Part shown: positions 8,173 to 15,337 of the stretch, piece after piece
Layout: each line of letters begins with the position of its first letter
Numbering within the stretch: position 1 is the stretch's first letter
NCBI RefSeq assembly: GCF_003086695.1
Contig: NZ_CP025999.1
Location: forward strand, 1,414,820-1,478,819
Reading direction: 5' to 3'
DNA length: 64,000 nucleotides
Origin: Stenotrophomonas sp. SAU14A_NAIMI4_8
Lineage (GTDB): Bacteria; Pseudomonadota; Gammaproteobacteria; Xanthomonadales; Xanthomonadaceae
Position numbers and translations under genes: made by a program
Notes under the pieces: generated by a model
What the model saw: only the letters and a program-made list of their open reading frames with translations
Told to the model about the DNA's origin: nothing
Database searches by the model: none

Positions 8173-10371
8173 TCAGAAGTACGCGCGAATACCGAACGCG
8201 ACACCACGGCCCGGCAGCGGCGAGTAATCCCGCAGCAGCGAGGTGTGCGGGCGCACTTCGCGGTTGGTCAGGTTGTTGCCGTCCAGGAACACCTCGTAGT
8301 TGTTGCTGTCGTTGCGGTCCCAGCGGTAGGCGAAGTGCGCATCGACCAGGGTGTAGCCGTCGCTCGGTTCCTCGTTCTGCGCCACGTCCTTCTGCCGGCT
8401 GTAGCGCACCGCGCCCACCGACGCACGCCACCCGTCCTTGGCCCAGCGCAGGTCCGCGCCCACGCGTGCCGGGGCGATGCGCGGCAGGTAACCGGTGTTG
8501 GCCAGTTCCACGCTGTAGTTGTGGTTGTGGTCGCCGTGCGGCACCGCCAGCGCCAGGTTGCGGCTGCCGCTGCCGTCCAGCTTGGCCTGCACGTAATCAC
8601 CGAACACGCGCAGGTCCCAATCGCCGGCGCCGCCCTCGAACAGATGCACCAGTGCTTCGGCTTCGGCGCCCTTGAACACCGCGTCCTGCTGGGTCCAGGC
8701 ACGCACCGGCAGGCTTTCGGTCACGCCGGTGTCGGCCAGGTAGATGAAGTCCTTGAACCTGGTCTGGTAGATGGCGGCAGAGAAGTCCAGGCGCTCGCTG
8801 TGGGTGTGGATGCCCAGCTCCACGCGCTGGCCGCGCTCGGTCTTCAGGTTGGCATCGCCGATTTCCAGCGAACGGGTGGCGATGTGCGCGCCGGCCGCAT
8901 ACAGCTCTTCATTGGTCGGTGCACGCTCGGAACTGTCCACGCCGATGCGCAGGTCCACCGCATCGTTGAGCTTCCAGATGCCGGCCGCGGACAGGTTGGT
9001 GGCATCGAACGAGCGGCGGCGGTAGTCACCGGTCGGGTCCAGCTTCACCTGGTCGTGGCGGCCACCCACTTCCAGCTTGAACGGGCCGAACTGCTTTTCC
9101 TGCAGCACGAACAGGCCGACGTTCTTCGTGTTGGTGTCCGGCACGAAGGCCTCTTCGCCACGGGCGCCGAAATCACTGTTGCCGAACTGCAGGCCGAAGG
9201 CGCCGTCCCAGCCACCGATCTGCTGCTGCACCGCTTCCAGGCGGGTCTCAATGCCACGGTTGGTGAAACGGGTGGACGGCGTGCCGGCTTCCAGCTCCAC
9301 GTGTTCGTAATCGGTGTAGGCCACGCGCGCGTTGACGTTCTTCAGGAACGACACCGGGTTGTAGATGCCCGCCTTGGTTTCAAAGCGGTTCTGCACCATG
9401 TCGATGCGCACGTCATGCTCGTCACCTTCTTCCTCTTCGCCATGGTCGTGGTCGTGATCATGGTCGTGGTCATCGCCCTCGGCATGCACGTGGGCGCCGT
9501 TGGGAATGCCGTAGTTGGTGCGATAGGTGCTGGCCGACACGCCGAAGTAGCCGCCTTCGCCCAGCCAGGTCGCGCCCACGCCGCCGGCGCGGGTACGGAT
9601 GGAGCTGTTGTCCAGACGGCCGCGGCGCGGCTCTTCGCCTTCTTCGCCGGCGTGGTCGTGGTCGTCGTGATGGTCTTCCAGGCTGTCGATCACCGCATAG
9701 CCGGGAATGCGGTAGTCATCGCCGTTGCGCACCAGGCCGTCGACATGCAGCACCACGTTGCCGCTCACGCCGTCCAGGCGGAACATGCCGCTGCGTTCGT
9801 CGTTGACCGAGTTGCCACGCAGTTCGGCGCGGCCGCTCAGCGGGCGGTCCGGCAGGTCACGCGCGATGCGGCCATCGACCACGTTCACCGCGCCGCCGAT
9901 CGCGCCGCTGCCGAACAGCAAGGTGGCCGGGCCCTTCAGTACTTCGATCTGGTCGGCCAGGAACGGTTCGATGCTGGTGGCATGGTCGGCGCTGACGGTG
10001 GAGGCATCCATGTTGCCCATGCCGTTGGACAGCACGGCCACGCGCGGGCCTTCCTGGCCGCGGATGATCGGGCGGCCGACGCCGGGCCCGAAGAAGGTGC
10101 TCTGCACGCCGGGCAGCTTGGCCACGGTGTCGCCCAGGGTGCCGGCCTTCTGTTCGTCCAGGCGTTCGCCGGTCAGCACGTCCACCGGGCGCGCCAGCGA
10201 CTCGGCATCACCCTGCAGCGGCGAGGCAGTGACCTGCACCGAAGAGAGCTCGGTCAGGTGGCGGTCACGTTGGCCAGCATCGTCGCCGGCGGCGAACGCA
10301 GCTGACGGCAGCAGGGCGGCGAGGGCCAAGGCCAGGGAATGCGGCTTCAACCGCGGGAAATGGGCAGACAT
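8173..10371 (-). CDS. His-rich TonB-dependent receptor, probably for zinc (ZnuD-like)
   Basis: Outer-membrane gated channel of 732 aa. A signal peptide covers residues 1-28 (LPSAAFA/AG). A TonB-box-like ELSSVQVTA and a plug domain with GRPIIRGQEG and VLKGPATLLFGSGAIGG follow, then a 22-strand-type barrel ending in the aromatic GIRAYF. Two extracellular-type segments, near residues 231-240 and 297-312, are runs of His, Asp and Glu that suit divalent metal capture, as in ZnuD. The ATG at 10371 has an AAAGGA ribosome site; a TTG two codons upstream is less likely. A Zur-like operator sits upstream and a zur gene lies 5 kb away, which supports zinc, but copper or nickel is not excluded. Confidence 0.88.
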   Translation of the reverse strand: MSAHFPRLKPHSLALALAALLPSAAFAAGDDAGQRDRHLTELSSVQVTASPLQGDAESLARPVDVLTGERLDEQKAGTLGDTVAKLPGVQSTFFGPGVGRPIIRGQEGPRVAVLSNGMGNMDASTVSADHATSIEPFLADQIEVLKGPATLLFGSGAIGGAVNVVDGRIARDLPDRPLSGRAELRGNSVNDERSGMFRLDGVSGNVVLHVDGLVRNGDDYRIPGYAVIDSLEDHHDDHDHAGEEGEEPRRGRLDNSSIRTRAGGVGATWLGEGGYFGVSASTYRTNYGIPNGAHVHAEGDDHDHDHDHDHGEEEEGDEHDVRIDMVQNRFETKAGIYNPVSFLKNVNARVAYTDYEHVELEAGTPSTRFTNRGIETRLEAVQQQIGGWDGAFGLQFGNSDFGARGEEAFVPDTNTKNVGLFVLQEKQFGPFKLEVGGRHDQVKLDPTGDYRRRSFDATNLSAAGIWKLNDAVDLRIGVDSSERAPTNEELYAAGAHIATRSLEIGDANLKTERGQRVELGIHTHSERLDFSAAIYQTRFKDFIYLADTGVTESLPVRAWTQQDAVFKGAEAEALVHLFEGGAGDWDLRVFGDYVQAKLDGSGSRNLALAVPHGDHNHNYSVELANTGYLPRIAPARVGADLRWAKDGWRASVGAVRYSRQKDVAQNEEPSDGYTLVDAHFAYRWDRNDSNNYEVFLDGNNLTNREVRPHTSLLRDYSPLPGRGVAFGIRAYF

Positions 10372-10458
10372 CGGCAAGTCCTTTGTTACTTTGTATCAAT
10401 CGGGTGGCGCACGTATCCCGTCGAAGGACAGGGGAGGGAAACCGTGCGGGGCAGGAGT

Positions 10459-10485
10459 GAATGTTATATTATTCCATAACGATTC
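10459..10485. promoter_or_regulatory. Zur-like operator between the receptor and merC-domain genes
   Basis: AT-rich dyad in a GC-rich region: left half GAATGTTAT and right half ATAACGATTC around ATTATTCC. It resembles the gammaproteobacterial Zur site (TGTTATA core with TATAACA). It is about 20 bp before the MerC start and 90 bp from the receptor start, so it could serve both divergent genes. Confidence 0.6.
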
Positions 10486-10504
10486 GCCGACCCTGCTGGA
10501 AGTC

Positions 10505-10918
10505 ATGTCCCTGTCCTCCTCGTTCCGCCGCCTGCTCGATCGCTTCGGTGCCACCGGTTCGATGCTGTGCGCCGTGCACTGCGCGGTCATTCCGGTGCTG
10601 CTTGCGATCGCGCCTTCGCTGGGCCTGTCGTTCTGGCTGAGCGACGGGGTGGAGATGGCGCTGGTGGTGTTCGTGACGCTGCTGGGGCTGTTCAGCCTGG
10701 TCATGGGCTACCGCCGGCATGGCGCGCTGCGCGCGCTGGGCTTCCTGATTCCCGGCCTGGTGGCGCTGTGGGCGGGCGTGCTGTACGACCCGCTGCACCA
10801 CAATGCGGTGCCGCATGCAGTGGTGATGACCGTCGGCGGCCTGCTGGTTGGCGTGGCGCACTTGGTGAACCTGCGCCTGAACCACGGCCACGTCCACGAC
10901 GCCAGCTGCGCGCACTAG
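10505..10918 (+). CDS. MerC-domain membrane protein
   Basis: A small inner-membrane protein of 137 aa with about four membrane helices. The first helix carries SMLCAVHCAVIPVLLAIAP, the CxxxH/C arrangement of MerC-domain proteins, which are linked to metal ion movement. The C terminus is His-rich (NHGHVHDASCAH). The ATG at 10505 opens MSLSSSFRRLL. It is transcribed away from the TonB receptor across a shared Zur-like operator, so a role in zinc handling after uptake is a reasonable inference; the substrate is unproven. Confidence 0.82.
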   Translation: MSLSSSFRRLLDRFGATGSMLCAVHCAVIPVLLAIAPSLGLSFWLSDGVEMALVVFVTLLGLFSLVMGYRRHGALRALGFLIPGLVALWAGVLYDPLHHNAVPHAVVMTVGGLLVGVAHLVNLRLNHGHVHDASCAH

Positions 10919-11028
10919 GCGCGTCGTGATAGGCTTTCTGATCGTGCGCGGGGGCGCCCAGCAAGGCGGCCCCGCCGAACCCGTGTCAGTACGGGGTAAC
11001 CAGATTTCACACTTGAGGAGTTGAAGAC

Positions 11029-11208
11029 ATGGGTAAGGGTGACCGCAAGACCGCCAAGGGCAAGCGCTACAACGCCAGCTACGGCAACGCCCGTTCGCAC
11101 ACCGCGAGCAAGGTCGCTGTAGGCGCCGCCGCCCCGGTTGCCAAGAAGACCGTGGCCAAGGCTCCGGCCAAGAAGGCTGTGGCGAAGAAGGCAGCTGCCA
11201 AGGCCTGA
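11029..11208 (+). CDS. 30S ribosomal protein bTHX
   Basis: Very small basic protein of 59 aa. The N terminus MGKGDRKTAKGKRYNASYGN matches the bTHX family, which binds at the head of the 30S subunit. After about residue 30 the chain continues as an Ala/Lys tail with AKK and AKA units, longer than the short Thermus form. A GAGGAG ribosome site lies at 11015-11020, 8 bp before the ATG, and a strong terminator follows, so it is a single-gene transcript. It is easily missed because of its size. Confidence 0.88.
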   Translation: MGKGDRKTAKGKRYNASYGNARSHTASKVAVGAAAPVAKKTVAKAPAKKAVAKKAAAKA

Positions 11209-11230
11209 TCCGGCCGGCGGTTGCTTGAAG

Positions 11231-11261
11231 AAAACGCGGCGCCTGGCGCCGCGTTTTTTTT
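11231..11261 (+). terminator. Intrinsic terminator after bTHX
   Basis: AAAACGCGGCGC CTG GCGCCGCG followed by eight T residues. A long GC stem with a U run; an A run on the 5' side makes it possibly bidirectional. Confidence 0.9.
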
Positions 11262-11284
11262 GTGCCCGGTGTTGCTGCCGCTGC

Positions 11285-11348
11285 GCTCGCCGGGCATGGC
11301 CCGGCGCTACCCAGGGTGGGAACGGTAGCGCCGCGCCATGCCCGGCGG
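11285..11348. repeat. Inverted pair of SMAG elements (GCGCCGGGC type)
   Basis: A minus-oriented copy ends GCGCTAC at 11310, and a plus-oriented copy begins GTAGCGCCGCGCC at 11325. They lie in the convergent gap after bTHX. Confidence 0.85.
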
Positions 11349-11359
11349 ATGCTGCGCCG

Positions 11360-12604
11360 TCAGCGCAACGCTTTCTTCAACGTCTCGGCATTGCCATCGT
11401 TCGGCGCCGCCGGCACCTGCAGCAGATGCGCCAGCAGCGGGTACACATCCACGTTGTCGAACCCGTCGATCAGCAGGCCCTGCTGGAACGACGGGCCGCG
11501 CGCCACGAACACCGCGCGCATGGAGGGCAGGGCATTGTCGTAGCCGTGCGAGCCGCGGTCCTGGTGGTCGCGCTTGGCGATACGCTCGGCGCGCAGCGCA
11601 TCCCAGCCTTCATCCATCTGGCAGACGATGGCCGGAACGCGCGGGTGGCTGCCGTAATGCCAGCGCGGCGGCAGCGCCTCCTTCTTCCAGCATTCGTAAT
11701 GCGCGTGGCGGCCCAGCAGGGCCTGTTCGGCCTGCGTTTCGCGGCCGGTCACCGGCTCGAAGCCCACCGACTGGCCCTGGCTGACGTTGCGCGCCAGCGA
11801 CGGATCGACCATCGACTCGGTGGCGATCACCTGGCCTTCCGGTACCGATGCCATGCCGTGGTCAGAGACCACCACCACGTTGGTCGACGCCGCCAGCCCC
11901 TGTGCATCAAGGCCATCAAGCACCTGGCCGATCACCTGGTCGGCCAGCACGATCGCATCGGCATACTGCTGTGAATCCGGACCATGGTTGTGCCCGGCCT
12001 TGTCCACGTTTTCCATGTACAGCGTGGTCAGCCGCGGCGCATCGGCATCGGTCTGTGCCAGCCAGTCCAGCACGGTCTGCGCGCGCTGCTGCAGCGGCTC
12101 TTTGCTGTCGTACACCTGCCAGCGGCTGGGCCGGGTGCCGTCGATCTCGGCCTCGCTGCCGGGCCAGGAAGTGGTGGCGGTGCGCACGCCCACTTTTTCC
12201 GCGCCGACCCAGATCGGTTCGCCGCCCCACCAGTAGCTGTTGGTCACCGCCTCGCGGTCGCCCAGGCTGAAGCGCCCCAGCGCGGGATCTTCCATGCTGT
12301 TGTTGACGATGCCGTGGTGGTCCGGGCGCAGGCCGGTGACCAGGGTGTAGTGGTTGGGGAAGGTCAGCGACGGGTACGAGGGGGTCATCCAGCGGGCGCG
12401 CACGCCGCCATCGATGATGCGCTGCAGGTTCGGCGTAAGCCCACGATCCAGCGCATCGGCGCGCAGGCCGTCGATGGAAATCAGCAACAGCTTCGGTGGC
12501 GGCGCGTCGGCGCGCGCAACCGGCGCGGACGAAGAGGGCGTGGTCGTGCAGGCGGCCAGGGGCAGCAGCAGCGCCAGCGAACAGGTCAGGCGTACGGAAG
12601 TCAT
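11360..12604 (-). CDS. Lipoprotein nucleotide pyrophosphatase/phosphodiesterase (NPP, alkaline phosphatase superfamily)
   Basis: A 414-aa enzyme of the alkaline phosphatase superfamily, NPP branch. The N terminus has a lipobox (LLPLAAC, Cys19). Zinc and nucleophile motifs are visible: ISIDGLRAD with D45, PSLTFPNHY with nucleophile T81, and downstream VVSDHGM plus DKAGHNHGP. NPP enzymes cleave phosphodiester or pyrophosphate bonds of nucleotides; the substrate is not predictable. The ATG at 12604 is chosen because upstream in-frame sequence is repeat DNA. It is probably periplasm-facing and monocistronic. Confidence 0.88.
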   Translation of the reverse strand: MTSVRLTCSLALLLPLAACTTTPSSSAPVARADAPPPKLLLISIDGLRADALDRGLTPNLQRIIDGGVRARWMTPSYPSLTFPNHYTLVTGLRPDHHGIVNNSMEDPALGRFSLGDREAVTNSYWWGGEPIWVGAEKVGVRTATTSWPGSEAEIDGTRPSRWQVYDSKEPLQQRAQTVLDWLAQTDADAPRLTTLYMENVDKAGHNHGPDSQQYADAIVLADQVIGQVLDGLDAQGLAASTNVVVVSDHGMASVPEGQVIATESMVDPSLARNVSQGQSVGFEPVTGRETQAEQALLGRHAHYECWKKEALPPRWHYGSHPRVPAIVCQMDEGWDALRAERIAKRDHQDRGSHGYDNALPSMRAVFVARGPSFQQGLLIDGFDNVDVYPLLAHLLQVPAAPNDGNAETLKKALR

Positions 12605-12681
12605 CGCGACATGATAAGCGGCGGCAATGACGTGCCCAAGACACGGCGTGCTGTCGCACGCCGTGTCCGCGGCATGAACGT

Positions 12682-12806
12682 CATCCACGCACGGCGTGGA
12701 TCTACCGGCCAGCGGGGTCGGATCCGTTTCCCACGGGGAAACGGCTCTGACCCCAGCGGAGGACGCCTGATGCGGCCACAGCGTGTCGACCAAGGTCGAC
12801 ACCTAC
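12682..12806. repeat. Repeat cluster: SMAG, GGGGTC palindrome and GTGTCGACC palindrome
   Basis: 12682-12705 is a minus-oriented SMAG copy. 12714-12754 is the GGGGTCGGATCC hairpin with inner stem GTTTCCC/GGGGAAAC. 12782-12806 holds GTGTCGACC / GGTCGACACCTACC. Three different palindromes lie head to tail in the gap before ogt. Confidence 0.88.
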
Positions 12807-12823
12807 CAACAGCCAACCAACCC

Positions 12824-13315
12824 TCACGCAAACAACGGTGCCTGCCGCTGCTCCAGCCGCAGCAGGGCTGCCTTGGTTTCCAGGCCGCCGCCGAAGCCGG
12901 TCAGCGTGCCATTGCTGCCGATTACGCGGTGGCAGGGCAGCACGATCGGCAATGGATTGCGCCCGTTGGCCGCGCCCACCGCACGGGTGGCCGTGGGCTG
13001 CCCCAGGTGCTGGGCCAGCTGCAGGTAGCTCCAGGTCTGGCCGAACGGAATGACCGCCAGCGCCTGCCACACACGCAGCTGGAACGGCGTGCCACGCGGC
13101 GCCAGCAGCAGATCGAAGCGGCTGCGTTCGCCGTGCAGGTACTGCAGCAACTGTTCGCGTGCCTGCGGCAACGCACCCGGCGCGTACTGCCAGTCGCCGC
13201 GCCCGCGTGCCGGGTGCCGGTTTTCCGGGAACAGCACATGGGACAGGCCATGTTCGTTGCCGGCGATGGTCAGCTCGCCGATCGGGCTGTCGAAACGATC
13301 GAACAACAGGGTCAT
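12824..13315 (-). CDS. ogt: Methylated-DNA-protein cysteine methyltransferase
   Basis: Suicide repair protein of 163 aa that moves the methyl group from O6-methylguanine (and O4-methylthymine) to its own cysteine. The acceptor motif is LPCHRVIG with C128. The DNA-binding helix RAVGAANGRNP and the N-terminal FDSPIGELTIAG segment are intact. The ATG at 13315 overlaps the stop of the Ada-AlkA gene as ATGA, so translation is coupled and both repair activities come from one message. Confidence 0.94.
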   Translation of the reverse strand: MTLLFDRFDSPIGELTIAGNEHGLSHVLFPENRHPARGRGDWQYAPGALPQAREQLLQYLHGERSRFDLLLAPRGTPFQLRVWQALAVIPFGQTWSYLQLAQHLGQPTATRAVGAANGRNPLPIVLPCHRVIGSNGTLTGFGGGLETKAALLRLEQRQAPLFA

Positions 13316-14790
13316 GTCGGTTCTCCAACAAAGGTGCCGGACAGGTGCCACAGGTGCAGCACGGCATAGGCGCGCCACGGTCGCCAGGCCTGCGAGCGGG
13401 CCTCGGTGGCGCGTTCGCTCAGGCGCTGGCCCTGCGCATGGCCGAGCACCTGCTGCAGCACCAGGTCGCCGGCGGGGAACGCATCGGGTTGGCCCAGCCC
13501 ACGCAGGGCGATGTACTGCGCCGTCCATGGCCCGATGCCGGGCAGGGCAACGCAGCGTGCAACGAATTCGTCCAAGGCCTGGCCTGGCCCGAAATCCAAC
13601 GCACCGCTGGCGCAGGCCGCGGCCAGCGCACGCACCGTGGCTGCGCGCGTGCGTGGCAGGCCGATTGATTCCAGCGGCGCGTCGGCCAGCACCTGTGGCA
13701 GCGGGAACTGGCGGTCGAATGCCAGCGGCATGCCCGGCAGGTGGGCGCCCCAGGCATCGACCAGCCGGCGCGCGAAGGTGGTCGCTGCGGCCACGCTGAC
13801 CTGCTGGCCCAGTACCGCGCGCACGGCCACCTCGAAGCCATCCCAGCCGCCGGGTACGCGCAGTCCGGGGCGTTCGGCGATGCCGCGGGCCAACAGCGGT
13901 TCTTCGGCCAGTGCGGCATGCACCTGCTGCAGGTCGGCGTCCAGATCGAACACCCGGCGCACCCGGCGCACGATGTCCGGGATCAGGCGGGGATCGACCG
14001 CGCCCATCTGCAGGCGCAGTTCGGGGCGCTTGGGATCGGCGGTTACCCGCAGCAGGGTGGGGCGTTCGGGCGTGCCCAGCACGCGCTGGTAGCTGTCATC
14101 GTCGATCAGTTCGATGCCGGGCAGGCTGCGCTTGCGCAGGAAGGCCAGCATGCGCGGGAAATCCAGCGGCGGCCGGTAGCCCAGGCGCAGTACCAGACCA
14201 TCGTCGGCTGCGACCAGCGGGGCATGCTGGCGGCGCAGCGCGGTGGGCGGCATGCCGCAGCCCTGCAGGAAAGCGGTATTGAAGCGGCGCAGGCTGTTGT
14301 AGCCGGCGGCCAGGGCGACGTCGGTCACCGGCAGCGCGGTTTCGGTCAGCAGTTGCTTGGCCAGCAGCAGGCGATGGGTGGCGTGGATCTGCGCGGGCGT
14401 GGCGCCCAGGTGTTCGACGAACAGGCGTTGCAGCTGGCGTGCGCTCAGGCCCAGGCGGTGGCCCAGTTCGGCCATGGACTGTTCCTGCAGGAAACCATTG
14501 TGGATCAGGGCCAGGGCGCGCTGCACGGTCTGCCCGGCCAGGGCCTGCTGCGCCTGCGGCGCGAGTTCGGGGCGGCAGCGCAGGCAGGGCCGGTAGCCAG
14601 CAGCGGCAGCCGCGGCGGCCGTGCGGTAGTAGCTGATGTTGCGCGGCTTCGGCGGCGGCGCCGGACACACTGGGCGGCAATAGATACCGGTGCTGCGCAC
14701 GGCGGTAAAGAACACGCCGTCGAAGCGCGCATCGCGGGCCAGGCGGGCGCGGTCGCAGGCGGCGGTGTCGAGGGCGGGGGAGCTGTCCAT
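13312..14790 (-). CDS. Ada-AlkA fusion: methyl-sensing transcription factor joined to 3-methyladenine glycosylase
   Basis: A 492-aa protein with three parts. Residues 1-80 are the Ada zinc domain with C38, C42, C69 and C72, the same spacing as E. coli Ada, where the N-terminal Cys takes a methyl group from DNA phosphotriesters. Residues about 90-185 are an AraC-type helix-turn-helix (MAELGHRLGLSARQLQRLF). Residues about 195-490 are AlkA: its N-terminal domain, then the helix-hairpin-helix LPGIGPWTAQYIALRG and catalytic D442 in AFPAGDLVL. It therefore senses, regulates and excises. The O6-methylguanine domain of classical Ada is supplied by ogt downstream, with a 4-bp overlap. Confidence 0.93.
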   Translation of the reverse strand: MDSSPALDTAACDRARLARDARFDGVFFTAVRSTGIYCRPVCPAPPPKPRNISYYRTAAAAAAAGYRPCLRCRPELAPQAQQALAGQTVQRALALIHNGFLQEQSMAELGHRLGLSARQLQRLFVEHLGATPAQIHATHRLLLAKQLLTETALPVTDVALAAGYNSLRRFNTAFLQGCGMPPTALRRQHAPLVAADDGLVLRLGYRPPLDFPRMLAFLRKRSLPGIELIDDDSYQRVLGTPERPTLLRVTADPKRPELRLQMGAVDPRLIPDIVRRVRRVFDLDADLQQVHAALAEEPLLARGIAERPGLRVPGGWDGFEVAVRAVLGQQVSVAAATTFARRLVDAWGAHLPGMPLAFDRQFPLPQVLADAPLESIGLPRTRAATVRALAAACASGALDFGPGQALDEFVARCVALPGIGPWTAQYIALRGLGQPDAFPAGDLVLQQVLGHAQGQRLSERATEARSQAWRPWRAYAVLHLWHLSGTFVGEPT

Positions 14791-14928
14791 GGCACCAGTC
14801 TAGGCTGCGGTGGGGGACGATACTCGCCATTTTCGGACATGGATGCTGAAGGGGGTACGGCAGGGCTGCGCCCTGCACCCGCTGAACCAACGTCGACGTC
14901 AACGTCAAAAGCGGGCTATCCGGGGGAT

Positions 14929-15030
14929 GGCGGGGTGGGTCCGGTTGCGGGGGACGCCGTAAATCCGTCCATGGAGCCTTGGCCGCGGCATCCATGCCGC
15001 GGACACCCCCGCAACCGGACCCACCCCGCC
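14929..15030. repeat. Structured element copy 1, with a three-way-junction fold
   Basis: Perfect 25-bp inverted arms at 14929-14953 and 15006-15030 enclose two internal hairpins: GGACG/CGTCC at about 14952-14970 and the 20-bp palindrome CCGCGGCATCCATGCCGCGG at 14983-15002. The core ATGGAGCCTTGG lies between them. A second copy is at 55446-55550. Apart from this, the 547-bp gap 14791-15337 holds only a small GGCAGGGCTGCGCCCTGC hairpin near 14860 and further short palindromes. Confidence 0.85.
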
Positions 15031-15064
15031 TGCGACAGATGGCTGCGATCTGTAGGGACGGCGC

Positions 15065-15239
15065 GGGGTCGGATCCCGTTGCGCAGCCACGGGCTCTGAC
15101 CCCGGATGGATTTGGGTGAGTGACAGATTCATCCACGCATGGCGTGGATCTACCTGATCACGGTTGCGCCAGTAGATCCACGCCATGCGTGGATGCCGTT
15201 CCCATTACCCAGTCGGTAGATCCACGCCATGCGTGGATG
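15065..15239. repeat. GGGGTC palindrome and three SMAG elements
   Basis: 15065-15103 is the GGGGTCGGATCC hairpin. SMAG copies with the ATCCACGC stem are at 15130-15153 (minus), 15172-15195 (plus) and 15216-15239 (plus). They fill the gap before the ClpP-like lipoprotein gene. Confidence 0.92.
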
Positions 15240-15337
15240 CGGTTCCCAGGGTCACCATGGGTTCAGTGGCGCACGCTGAATGCGCGGCGTTGGCGGGTAG
15301 ACTGTGGCTCTCGCTTCCCTCGAATACCGGTTGCCCG

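Noticed and set aside
7947..8207. Longer start for the TetR regulator
   Set aside because: The added codons translate the operator palindrome, a terminator and repeat DNA.
8089..10305. Long plus-strand open frame opposite the TonB receptor gene
   Set aside because: Low-complexity Val/His/Gln translation and starts in repeat DNA; the minus-strand receptor has all expected motifs.
12605..12802. Longer start for the NPP lipoprotein
   Set aside because: The extension covers a SMAG and a GGGGTC palindrome and would bury the lipobox.
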